DNA of 64,000 nt. It comes from Monomorium pharaonis (taxonomy: Eukaryota > Arthropoda > Insecta > Hymenoptera > Formicidae). This document shows positions 23,439 to 33,932 of this stretch, piece by piece. A program made the translations under genes and the position numbers. How positions within the stretch are numbered: position 1 is the stretch's first letter; every line of letters starts with the position of its first letter. Location of the stretch: positions 11,334,001-11,398,000 of the forward strand of contig NC_050476.1 of the NCBI RefSeq assembly GCF_013373865.1, read 5' to 3'. The notes below the pieces were generated by a model. It was not told the origin of the DNA, made no database searches, and worked only from the letters and a program-made list of their open reading frames with translations.

Positions 23439-24234
23439 TTACATAAGCTCCTCTAGTATGGCGGTAGATGGGGGGTAGAAATTATAAAAAAAATCAGTGG
23501 GGGACGTGGCAAAGGGGTCATGGTAGTAAGGGGTGAAGACGAGGATTGGATCTGTGAGAGCGGATACCATATCAAGTAAAACTTCCGGATTTATTGCTTC
23601 CGAGATAATGGTGAAATCGCGGTAACATAGGAGTAGGAGGATTTGTTTTCATCGTGAATTGGGTAATTAGATCAATGAGGGATTTTTGGGTATCATCGTA
23701 ATGGTAATAGCGCGGGCGAGGCGGAGTTGGGAAAAATTTATTTATAATTTTTATGGAAGGTGCAGGAGAAGGTGAAAATGGTACTTCTTCCTGTTCCGGG
23801 GAATTAATTGAGGAATAAATTTGGAGAGACAGGAGGAGTGGAGACGTCTCGAGAATCACGCAGAAGTTCATCAAGATTGTAAAATGGTGTAAGGATATCT
23901 TGAGGATCGCACGGGGGTTCCTCAAGATTGCGAGATAGTGTAAGGATATTTTAAGGCTCGCACGGGGATTCGTCAAAATTGTGAAATAGTGTAACGATGT
24001 CTTGAGAATTGCACATAGGTTCCTCAAGATTTTGAAATGGTGTAAGAGTATCTTGAAGATCGCACGGGGATTCCTCAAGATTGTGAGATGGCGGTGGAGG
24101 TATTCTTAAAGAATCCAAGTATTCGGAGTAGACAGCGTCAAGTAATGCGCGGGCCCGTCTGATTTTCTCGGTTCTCCTGCGCCGGGACCGTCTTACGTTC
24201 CAACGATTTCGTTTGTGGAAAAATTGATTTTCCA
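23439..24234 (-). pseudogene. Arg-rich repeat protein of the giant LTR-like element, copy L
   Basis: The exon begins after an acceptor (TTTTCAG, minus strand). The first residues share the Arg-rich block NVRRSRRRR with the other copy. They are followed by about five imperfect repeats of 17 residues of the type HNLEEPPCDPQDILTP and by a proline-rich region PPRPRYYHYDDTQ. The tail ends LEELM, with the stop just before the LTR-like 3' end. Frameshifts break it in the middle. No known domain is recognised. The basic N terminus could bind nucleic acid or act as a nuclear signal, which is inference. The start codon is absent from the exon itself: it begins TGGAAAAT and needs an A from the upstream exon. 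Confidence 0.5.
23860..24095 (-). repeat. 51-bp coding minisatellite
   Basis: About four to five imperfect 51-bp units (core TCAAGATTGTGAGATGG and GATCGCACGGGGGTTCC). They encode the 17-residue repeats of the Arg-rich protein. The other copy at 44570-44720 has about three units. Confidence 0.75.
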
Positions 24235-24454
24235 CTGAAAATTAAATTTTTCTTTCTAGTTGTGTTTACGAAAAAAAAACAAACCCGAAAATAAGAAGTT
24301 GAATAATTTAAACTTATTACTTGATGAATTTCTGGGCCTTGAGGTTTTAATTCCTAATTCTTTGCCTTGAGGTTCTAATTCCCTGTCGGGTTGAGCGGGC
24401 GGGTCGAGTTGTCGGAGTTGGTGGAATAGAGTCGTCAGGAGTTAGATGAACAGG

Positions 24455-27400
24455 CCACCCTCAGCGGCGATCGTTTGCAATCGGCCTGGGGCGTTGCCTC
24501 TTTTCCTCTCGTTGGTAGAGAGGGGCAGGGGATACGTCGCTGCTCGGTGGGAGGGGGACTGTGGTCGTCAGCGTCTACATCCCACCTAGCGAGGACCTCG
24601 TGGGCTTCGGTGACACGCTGACCTGTATTGGGTTGGTGGTCGCCGCGGTCCTACCTGGAAGGGTGGTGGTCGCCGAGGACTTCAACGCCAAGTCAGCGGA
24701 GTTCCCCGGTGACCGACGCGAGGGGTGGGGTCCTTGGCAAGTGGGCCGCCGGCCTCGACCTCCGCGTGCTGAACGTGGGGTCGAGGCCGACGTGCGTTCG
24801 ATGGAACGGAGTCTCTAGTGGACATTATTCTGGGGACCCCGTCCATCGTGCGGGCCACACGAGACTGGGAAGTCCTTTGGGGGTTGGAGACCGGTTCGGA
24901 CCACAATTATGTTTGGATGACGGTTTTCGACACCGCCGGGGACGCCCGGTCCGGGGCCCGGCGAAGGCGCGACGACACCCCGCTGGGCGCTTAAGCGCTT
25001 CAGCGAGGGTGGCGGCTGCCACCGCCAAGTCCTGGGAGGCGGAGGAACCTCCCGGGACCCTGGATGTAGAGGAGGAGGTGGTTTGGTTCAGGGAGACGAT
25101 GACGCAGGTTTGCGACGCGTCGATGCCCCGGATTCGGGCCCTTCCTTTTTGTAGGGGAGTTTACTGGTGATCGCCGGGGATCGCAGAGCTCCGTGCGGAG
25201 TGCGGTCTTCGGCGGCGCCGGTATCTCCGCTGCCGACGCAGGAGGCGCCACTCGGAGGCGGAGGCGGCTGCCCTGTATGGGCCCTATCGCGAGGCGAGAA
25301 GGGCTCTGCAGGGCGCCATCGCTCGGGCCAAGGCCCGGGCCTGGGACGAGCTCTCGACAGTGACCCATGGGGACGCCCTTACAGACTTGTCAGCAATAGT
25401 CTGAGGTCGGGAAACCCCCCGGTCACCGAGAGTCTCCCCCCCCTTTTAACTGCTGGAGGATGTCGTGACTGCGCTCTCCCCCCCCCATTCTGGGGACGAG
25501 TTGGGCGCTTCGACGCCTCCGGCGGATTCCGAGGACCACGGGAGGTGGTCTGGTCCGAGGAGTGGGGGATAAGGGGAAAGGAGCTCGGTCGGGCTGTCGC
25601 TCGGCTCCGGGCCAAAAAGACTGCTCCGGGGCCGGATGGCATCCACGGTCGGATGTGGGCGGTGGCCCTTTGTGTCCTCGGGGACCGCCTCAGGCGGTTG
25701 TTTAACAGCTGCCTGATGGGAGGACGGTTCCCCTCTCTCTGGAAGGTCGGCCGGCTGGTGCTCCTCCCCAAGGAGGGGGGCCCCGCGGATTCTCCCTCGG
25801 CGTATCGCCCGATATGCCTGTTGGATGAGGCGGGCAAGCTATTCGAGCGCATTCTGGCTGCTCGCCTCCATCTGGCTGAGGTGGGCCCCGACTTGGAGGA
25901 CGCCCAATTCGGGTTCCGCAAGGGCCGATCCACGGCGAACGCTGTCCTCCGTCTGCGGGCCCTCGTGGGAAAAGCCGTGTCCCGGGGCCGGGTGGCGATT
26001 GCAGTGTCCTTGGACATTAGCAACCCATTCAACACCCTGCCCTGTGGCCGGATTCGGGAGGCCCTTGAGTAATTCGGAGCGCCTTCCTACCTGTGGAAGG
26101 TGGTCGGGGACTATCTCAGCCGCCGATCCCTCCAGTTTGTCGGGCGGGACGATAGCATGATTTCGAGAGGGACCGGTTGCGGGGTTCCACAGGGATCGGT
26201 GCTGGGGCCGTTGCTGTGGAACCTAGCGTACAACTGCGGTGGCGGGGCTACATCCCTAGTGGCGCCAAGCTGGTGTGTTACGCCGATGACACGCTGGTGG
26301 TCGCCGCCGGGGGGATGATTGAAACGAGGTCGGCCGGCTGGCGTCCAGATCGGTGGCGCTGGTGGCCGGATGGATCACGGAGTTGGGGCTGAGGGTTTCC
26401 CTTCACAAAACCGAGGCAATCTAGTTTGCCGGACCTCAAGTGAGGAGCCTCCCTCGGCCCCACATTACGGTGGGGGGTACCCAGGTCAAGATCGGGACCC
26501 GAATGAAATACCTGGGTCTCGTTCTTGACAGCCGCTGGAGCTTCCGAGAGCACTTCGGCAGCTTGGCCCCCCGACTGAGGGCCGTCACCTCCTCGTTGGG
26601 GAGGTTGATGTCTAATTTCGGGGGGCCGGGGGGGATGCAGCGCGCCGCCTCTACGCGGGGGTGGTGACGAGCGTGGCGCTCTACGGTGCGCCCGTGGTGG
26701 ATGGAGCTGCGGGCCCATCGGCGCAATGCCCAGATTATGGGGTCTGAGCAGCGCCGGTTGGCTATTCGGCTCGCACGGGCGTACCGCACCGCCCCCTGGG
26801 AGGCGGTGTGCGCGGCGTTGGGGATGTTGCCATGGGCCATCCTGGCGGAGGAGTACGCGAACCGCTACAAGTGGCGAGCGGCCCTCCGCCGGGGTGGCGT
26901 AACCCCGGCGCCAAGGGCTGTCGAGGCTTGAAACCTCCAGGCCCGGCGCCGATCCCTGGACCTCTGGTCCGAGCAACTCGCTCGGGCGAGGGGGGTCTGG
27001 AGTTCGTCGGGGCGGTCCGCCCGGTCCTCTCGGACTGGGTGGGTCAGACTTACGGGCCCCTTACGTTTGGGATGGTACAGGTGCTCCTTGGGCACGGGTG
27101 CTTCAGGGAGTACCTGCATCGAATTGGGAGGGAGGTCGACCCCCGGTGTCATCACTGTCGGGCAGCTCGGGACACGGCGCAACCTTGAGGAATGCCCCGT
27201 GTGGACGGGTCAGCGCCGTGTCCTGACCAGTTTAATCGGGAGTGATCTCTCGTTGCCCGCCGTGGTCGCGGCCATGGTGGGCGACAAGGAGTCATGGAGA
27301 GCGATGGCCTCCTTCTGCGAGGATGTCATGTCGCGGAAGGAGGCGGCGGAGCGGGATCGGGAGGCCGATAGAACGCAGGGGGGGGCGGAGGAGAGCAGCG

Positions 27401-27779
27401 TACGGGAGAGTCCCCTAGCTGGCTTCTTCGCCCTCCCCTGGTGGGACGGCCGGTGTGGATCGTGGGGGAACACGACCTATCCTACTTTTTGGCTGCCCCG
27501 GGACAGGGGACGGGAGACGAGTGGTTGCGTCTCACCCTTGCACATATACGACGAGGGGGCGGCCGGTTTAGAACCCGGCCGTTCCTCAGGGATGGGCTCC
27601 CCCGGAACCATACTCCCACACATTTAGGGTGGTTAGAGTGCCGCGGGTGGGGGGGGGGTGCATTCGAAGCGTACGGTGGACCGCGGTTGCGTACCTCAGT
27701 GATTCCGTGGTCCACCGGTTGCCCCGGAGGCAAGCAACCACCGAGGGGTTTAGTGGGTATGCCGTCGCACCTCTGCGGT
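24455..27779 (+). mobile_element. R1-clade LINE, 5'-truncated
   Basis: GC-rich 3.3 kb insert that cuts the giant LTR-like copy L at about 24454. It encodes part of an APE endonuclease, an RT and a CCHC tail, with the R1/TRAS/Waldo style of sequence. The 3' untranslated region contains GGGGTTTAGTGGGTATGCC shortly before the end. It joins directly to the foldback array at 27780, so it either inserted into that array or the junction is a deletion. Confidence 0.8.
24561..27480 (+). pseudogene. R1-type ORF2 (endonuclease-RT), frameshifted
   Basis: The endonuclease part shows VVVAEDFNAKSAEFPG (the canonical GGDFNAK with GG changed) and GLETGSDHNYVW (catalytic SDH). The RT part (25560-26400) has KTAPGPDGIHGRMWAVA, AYRPICLLDEAGKLFE, AQFGFRKGRSTANAV, SLDISNPFNTLPCG, GVPQGSVLGPLLWN and LVCYADDTLVVAAGG. 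The tail has YLGLVLDSRWSF (about 26506) and a zinc knuckle starting CHHCRAARDTAQ with LEECPVW (about 27147-27205). TAG/TGA stops and at least five frame changes are present, including a TAA after AREALE (26071) between the palm motifs. Codon usage is GC-rich, unlike the surroundings. It is certainly R1-group; finer assignment would need alignment. Confidence 0.85.
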
Positions 27780-27960
27780 TGCCAATATTGACGCATGGAC
27801 AATATTGACGTGGCCATTATTGACGTGGGCAATTTTACGCGTGGCCAATAATGACACGTGGTCAATATTGACTTGGCCAATATTGACACGTGACCAATAA
27901 TGACGCGTGGCCAATATTGACGCGCGACCAATACTGACGTGGGCAAACGGGATGTTCTCC
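27780..27960. mobile_element. Foldback element E: right arm only
   Basis: Nine or so degenerate units of GGCCAATATTGACGTG type ending GGGCAAACGGGATGTTCTCC, close to the end of element A (GGGCACACGGGACGCTCCC). No left arm or core is found, so it is truncated at the R1 LINE junction. Confidence 0.6.
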
Positions 27961-28778
27961 AAAAAACATTTCGGCGCGGTCGCCTCGAAGTCGGAGCTGA
28001 AAGAAAGAGGCGAAAGGAATAGAATGACATTATCTGTCATTCGGCACGCCAAACGTAACTGATGATCGCGCGACATGTGTGTGTATGTGTGTATGTGTGT
28101 GTGTGTACGCGCGTGCGTGGTGCGTGCGTGCTTGCGTGCGTGCGCACGCGCAAGTGCGCTCGTAATCATAGCACACCGTAACATCGCATCATGTAGGCGA
28201 CCGCCGAGCCACACACTTTTACTTCTCCGCCGCGCGCCGTTTCGATAGAGTGAGGCAGAGAATAAACAAAAAAAGGATAGACAAAGCATCTATACTTCTT
28301 TGTTGCATGCCACCTTGTCGTGATGAAGAGCTCAAGCCGTATCATCGATGTCTTATGATTATCGATGATGAGGTAACCAAGAGCATGCAGTACTTCTTAG
28401 CAATAAGATATATAAGAAGTGCAGTGTCCGGAAGATTGATGAGCGTAGAGAAATGACCTATAAAATGCCTCTTTTGGGATGGACCTCTATAACGAGGCAA
28501 ATATAAGCCGCCTCGCTTAAGCCCATTTCCGGTTGTCTAAACCCGTTAGGCTCCCAGGCCATCGGACTAGGAGAAAAAAAACCCCGATAAAAAATCATAA
28601 CTAACATGCTGAATCCAGGGAGAAAACATTTCTTGGGATATCAAGGGTTAGCGGGGTGGTCAAAAAAAAGAGTAGCAATCGCGCCGTCCGAGAGAGAGTC
28701 CTCGGGTGGTGGGTGTGTTTCATCTTCTGCTTTGAAGGACGGGGCAGACATGCCGCCTGACAAGAAGTAATATATATA
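27961..28778. other. No gene recognised; GT/GC-rich simple repeat
   Basis: A TGTGTGTATG and TGCGTGCG-type low-complexity run lies at 28075-28150. The rest is unclassified and moderately GC-rich, with no coding sequence I can support. Short open frames are present (28250-28456) without any feature. Confidence 0.5.
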
Positions 28779-28904
28779 TAGGTGTATATAGTCTTGCATA
28801 AGGTCTGAAATATTTCATGGAAAAATAGATGAGATCAAAGGAAACATAAAACTAGTTTTTGGTTATCTCCAATGATACCCAAGATTTTTATTTTTTAAAT
28901 TGTA

Positions 28905-30131
28905 GGGGAAGTGCGCCGGTTGTGGGCACGCTCTAGTTGTGGGCACCCCTATGTAAATTTGGACAGCAAGCATACGCTACTGATCTGAGTACTGAAAAAC
29001 GTGTATGTTGACAGTACACGGTTTTCGTGTTGATATCGAAACGAATACACGCATTTGCGTAGTAGCTGTGAGCATAGTAAAAATTATTTGCAATAAATAA
29101 ATAGAAAAGTGATTTTCTACTCTTTTCGAAGTGCGATAAATCGGTGTGAATTCTTTCAAAAAGGTAAGTGCTTCATTGTGTTTGCAGTGTTGTTATTGTA
29201 TTTTGTGATTTTATTTCGTATTCAACCAAAATTTTTGCACCACATAATTTGTTATTCTTTTGGAAAAAGAGCTGCCATTCCCGGTTATGAGCACCTTCAT
29301 GTAATCGGTTGTGGGCACCCTTGTTTTTTTTTCATTTAATGCGTGTTTGGTTGAGAAACTGCGTAATATCGTTCTTTATGTTGACGTAACGTATTTTATC
29401 ACTGTTTTTATGCATTTCACGCATTTTTAGCCACGTCAATCTCGGAAAAATTATTTGATAAAAAAAATGGATTTTAATGCGCTGTTGCAAGCCATTAAGT
29501 GTTGCTTAGCGGACAATAAACCATCAACTAAGCGCACCAAGGCAACACTATCTAGACCATCGGCTAAGCGCATCAAGACAAAGGAGTCTCCACCATGGAG
29601 ATGATGTGGACTTCTGTCTCATCTGTCTGGACCTACTGCCACGGAAATTGACCGCCGCAAATTCCATTAAATGCAATGAATGCAGTCGTCCGGTGCATTT
29701 AAAGTGCGTTGATATGCGTGCCAGCTACTTCACATGCAAGCATTGTGCTTCTGATTTCGAAGATGAAGAAGGCGATGAGTAATGTGAAAACGTGTCATCT
29801 TTTTTTGTTCTTTTTGCCAGTGAAGGCTTCTAAAATAAATAAATTTTTATTTTCCCTTTATTTGTGATGGTTTTTCTTCATATTTTTCCATTTTTAGCGG
29901 ATTTTTCAAGGGTGCCTACAACCGGGTACAAATTTTTTTTTGTCCAAAAATTGTCACTTCACTAAATTTTTAATAAAATTTTTCTAGTTGAAGAAATCAA
30001 TTTAATTCCTTCACTGACAGTTAGCTAAGGCCTCTAGCTTTCCACTGGTACACATATGTCTGCATAATATGCATTTAGTCAAAAGTTATGAGCTAAAAAC
30101 AAAACGGTGCCCACAACCGGTGCACTTCCCT
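28905..30131 (+). mobile_element. TA-flanked DNA transposon with a PHD-finger ORF (pogo-like relic)
   Basis: Ends GGGGAAGTGC and GCACTTCCCT are inverted and TA lies outside both. The related P arm at 30316-30330 shows the empty site with a single TA, which confirms the duplication. The dodecamer GGTTGTGGGCAC recurs at both ends and internally (28917, 28936, 29308, 29912 inverted and degenerate, 30106 inverted), possibly as transposase-binding sites. It carries no DDE core, only a PHD-type C terminus. Insect pogo/jerky-like transposases often end in such a finger, so this is probably an internally deleted, non-autonomous derivative. Confidence 0.75.
29467..29782 (+). pseudogene. PHD zinc-finger protein remnant
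   Basis: ATG 29467 opens a basic segment (MDFNALLQAIKCCLADN, then Lys/Arg-rich PSTKRTKATLSRPSAKR). A one-base shift near 29597 leads into a PHD finger: VDFCLICLDL, IKCNECSRPVHLKC and FTCKHC give C-x2-C, C-x2-C, H-x2-C and C-x2-C, all eight ligands of the C4HC3 pattern. It ends in an acidic tail with TAA at 29780-29782 and is followed by AATAAATAAA (about 29834). PHD fingers bind histone H3 tails. In a transposon this could steer insertion or protein contacts, which is inference. The finger is intact although the element lacks a catalytic core. Confidence 0.65.
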
Positions 30132-30534
30132 TACAAATGAGAGCGCGCCGAGGAAAGCGCTGAGCTGTTCAAGTTATAGCACGGCTCACTGTCAAGCATT
30201 GAATACCGGCGGCAGCTCAAGCGGCTCAGCGCTTGAAAAGATAAACGGCATCAAGGTGAACATAAAAGTCCATTATAGTTTTCGGATACCTTCCAATGAT
30301 AGTCGAAATATTAGTTTTTCAAATTGTACGAATGAGAGCGAACCGAGGGAAGCGCTGAGCTGCTCGAGCTACCACCGGCAGCCAATGCTTGACACAGTGG
30401 GCCGTGCTATAACTCGAGCGGCTCAACGCTTTCCTCGACGCGTTTTCATTCGTACAATTTGAAAAATTACTATCTCGGTTATCATTGAAGATATCCAAAA
30501 ATTATAATGGGCTTTTATGTTCACCTTGATCTCT

Positions 30535-31718
30535 TGTAACGAGCCGTTCCTCCACCGCCGTTAAGGCAAGTAGATACGAAGCCGTTGCTCTCCTACCTCA
30601 AGTAGTCCCGTCCGCTTATCTGTTTCCCCCGCACGTCTCCGCTCCTCTTGTCACCAAACAGGGGCTATAAAAGCTCTCCACCGGTGATAAGAGAGCAGAT
30701 ATCCCCGGTCTAGCGTAGTGAGCCGACCGATCCTCTCAGCGAACTGAGCTGAGATTCCTGGAGCACGCACTGAGTGCCACATAACCTAAACCCGGCTTCC
30801 TTGACAGCGCGCACTGAGTGGCAATTCACCGCTCCTCTCATCACCTGGATCTCGGTTCGCGCACTGAGCGACCGATCCTGATACCGTTCACGGGGACCCC
30901 GTATTGAGGGGGTGCCGCGAAGGATCATCCACGCGGGATGATTCCTGACAAAATAAATCGCCGTGACAACTGATTGTGGCTACCGAGCAGAGCTCCGCGC
31001 AGCCGCGCACCGCCGCGACCAATCCGAGCGCCGCGACCGACCGACGCGACCAATGCAAACGCCGCACTGCACCGCGCAACCGCGACCAATCCGGATACCG
31101 CCGCGACCGACACGAGCTCCGCCTCGCATCACGCAGTCGTAACTGCATCGCCACGAGCGCTGCACCGCTGCTGCCAATCAGCGTGCCGACCGACCGACGC
31201 ACGGTAGAGTCCTATAATCATAGAGGCGCGAACTTATTCCTATTTTCTGATTGGTCAGGTTACGGACCTATGTGTGTGTTGTTACTTAGGATCGTAATGT
31301 AAATAAATGCACACTTGTGATCATATATACGTAAGTACATATATATGTAACCCACATGGCTGTACGATCCCAAGATGGCGACGGGTGGCAAAGTGGGAAT
31401 AGAGTTCGCGCCTCTCTGATTATAGGACTCTAACGCACGGACCGTGCGCCCCGTCACAACTAATCTGAGCACGGAGATATCACGCGCGCCGCGACACACG
31501 TTGCCAGCATAGCGTTACACGCACCTCGCACAGCGAGATATTACTTCTGTACATATTAGCATAGGGAATACTGTGAATATTAGCTAGGCTTAGCATATAA
31601 TAAATAACTGTTATTGTTTAAGCGTAATTCACTGCCTCGTCATTCACTCAACCAGCCCGCCGCCCCGAACCCTGAATCCCTCGGCTATCCGTAGCCAAAT
31701 CAAAAATTCACGGTTACA
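30535..31718 (+). mobile_element. Solo LTR 3 (1184 bp) inside P0
   Basis: TGTAACGAGCC..TTCACGGTTACA termini and flanks TCTCT (30530-30534) and TCTTT (31719-31723), a 5-bp duplication with one change. GCTATAAAAG at about 30665 is a good TATA box and TAATAAATAA at about 31600 a poly(A) signal, so it reads plus. It interrupts the right end of P0. Confidence 0.8.
31207..31430. mobile_element. MITE (224 bp) nested in solo LTR 3
   Basis: Ends GAGTCCTATAATCA and TGATTATAGGACTC are exact inverted repeats, with TA outside both. The repeats continue inward for about 28 bp (GAGGCGCGAACT). Confidence 0.85.
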
Positions 31719-33802
31719 TCTTTCTATGAAGTATTTTATACTTTATGCAAAGCATCCTATATACAGAGTGAAATGTAACCGGAAGCCATCCCGTAATAGA
31801 AAGATAGACGGGATCGAGATGAACATAAAAGTTCAATATTGTCTTGGGTAAGGTCTACCAATAATCGAGATATTAATTTTTCAAATTCTACAAATGAGAG
31901 CGCGCCGTGCGAAGAGCCGAGACGCGCGGTCCACTGTGTCGAGCATTGGCTGCCGGCATTGAGGGGAAGAAGGAAAAGCGGCGCCGCTGCCTGTGCTTTG
32001 CCGCCCTCGCGTCTTGCCGCACCGCGCCTACACTCGTGGCGATGGTAGCTACGCACATTCGCGATTACTTGACAAAATTAGGAGTTAGCAAAGATAGGAC
32101 AAATTAAAACCGTAATAAACTTCTGTGATTAAGAAAGTCGAAAGAGAGAAAGCGATAGAAACTTATGCAATCTACAAATAATCTAATTTCTATCGTACTT
32201 GTGAATAAGTAAATTAATAAAAGTTTTTTGTACATTCACGATAGATTCTTTCTTTTTCATAATTATCTCATTTACAGTATCATACATTTTTAACTTTGTA
32301 TCTTATCGAAATTGTATCGTACTGATAAATCCTTGATGAAAACATTGATAAAAAATTACCATAAATTCACGATTGATTCTCAAATTGATAATTTTCTTTT
32401 ATAAGTGTATTATAATATTTGCCGCATCGAATTCTCTTATCGTTTCTTATTGTTCCTTTTTTCCATAAAATGTTAAATTGACGAAGGTTTATCGTCACGA
32501 TTAATATCTACGATTGATTCTTCATACATTCTCTTTTCGTAAATATTTAGTTAGAAAATTACAAAATGCGGGATATATACCCAGATAATATTTTACACTC
32601 TTTGTTTATAACACAATAGAAAAATATCTTTTGATGTAACGATTTCACAATAGATTATACCTTCTACAATAATTATGCTTAGAGATCAATGTTCAATATC
32701 AAGTATTGTTAATACAACGAAGTTTTTCTTTCATAATGATAGGGAACTTAGAGTTTTTTTGTCTTTAATTACATTATTAATTACAACAAATTTTCACTGA
32801 TTGATTTAAAATACATAGATACCAACAAAAATACGAGAATCTAATTGATTTCTCTTTCGTAATTCATTACTTCTCTAAAAAAATTTTTAAGAAGTGATAT
32901 CATTGTCTATCGTTCTCTCGTTTCCTGTTAGGAAAGTATATTTTATTGTTGAAATATGAAAAAATATCTACGGAGACATCGTGTTTAATAGTTCTGTTGG
33001 AATCTGTCGTAATTAATAATGTGTTAACGGTAGAAGAAACTTTAAGTTCTCTATCGTATAGTTACGAAAGAAAACGCTTTGTTGTTAACCATACTGATGA
33101 TAGTTGACATTAACATTGATCTCCAAGTATAATTACAATAAAAATTGCATAATTTATCACGAAGTCGTTAGATCAAGCATGAATACTTTTCTATAGTGTT
33201 ATCACGAAGAGTGTTATATTATGGATAAATATTTCGTGCATTTTGTAATTTTTTAATAAGATTCTTACAAAAAGAGAATGTATGAAGAATCAATCGTAGA
33301 TATTAATCGTGATAAACTTTCGTTAATTTAACATTCCATTGAAAAAAAAAAACGATAAGGAACGAGAGAATTTGATGCGGCAAATATTATAATACACTTA
33401 TTAAAGAAAATTATCAATTTGAGAATCAATTGTGAATTTATGGTAATTTTTTATCAATGTTTTCATCAAGGATTTATCAGTACGATACAATTCGATAAGA
33501 AACAAAGTAAGAAATGTATGATACTGTAAATAAGATATTTATGAAAAAGAAAGAATCTATCGTGAATGTACGAAAAACTTTTATTAATTTACTTATTCAC
33601 AAGTATGATAGAAATTAGATTATTTGTAGATTCCATCAGTGCTGCCAGACCCCCCTCCATGGGCTAAGTCGCGCATGTGCGATGGATGGCAAATACAGTT
33701 ACGTACGTTATGGGCGCTTAGTTTTGGCGGGCCCCAATACTCTAACTACCTCAAGGAGCAGAGAGGACGTAATATGGTAAGTAATAGGTAAGTAAATGGA
33801 TT

Positions 33803-33848
<46 letters not shown>
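33803..33848 (+). repeat. (AGC)15 trinucleotide repeat
   Basis: Uninterrupted AGC run in the hAT 5' leader, about 85 bp before the transposase ATG. Confidence 0.95.
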
Positions 33849-33849
<1 letters not shown>

Positions 33850-33932
33850 AATAGTTATTGTAGTTGTAGTAATAATTATCTGTGATATTGCTTTAATATA
33901 TATGTGATAGATTTGCAATATTATTGTTAATT

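Larger units (their letters stand above)
22828..24454 (-). mobile_element. Giant LTR-like element, copy L (truncated)
   Basis: Reading minus, this matches 44220-45729 of the complete copy on the opposite strand. The match ends at the shared terminus (TGTTACGTCC seen on plus at 22828). The upstream 1 kb of the unit is missing, replaced by an R1-type LINE from 24455. An AATAAA lies near the end on the minus strand (about 22855). The two copies are inverted and 19 kb apart. Confidence 0.75.
28779..31759. mobile_element. Palindromic element P0 (split by a pogo-like relic and a solo LTR)
   Basis: The ends are related and inverted: TAGGTGTATATAG..TTGCATAAGG at the left and TTTGCATAAAG..TAGGATGC, reversed, at the right. 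Interior blocks shared with P1 and P2 are GAACATAAAAG, TCAAATTGTACGAATGAGAGCG and the Arg/Ser-codon-like GC-rich stretch. An extra inner inverted pair lies at 30235-30531. TATA precedes the left end (28775-28778), and TATA at 31760-31763 separates it from P1. Without its two inserts it is about 0.56 kb. Confidence 0.6.

Noticed and set aside
24961..25368. GC-rich minus-strand frames inside the R1-type LINE
   Set aside because: Shadow frames; the plus strand has consistent RT and endonuclease motifs.
30888..31302. Arg/Ala-rich frames in 30888-31302 as a host gene
   Set aside because: They are within solo LTR 3, occur on both strands, and are cut by a MITE.
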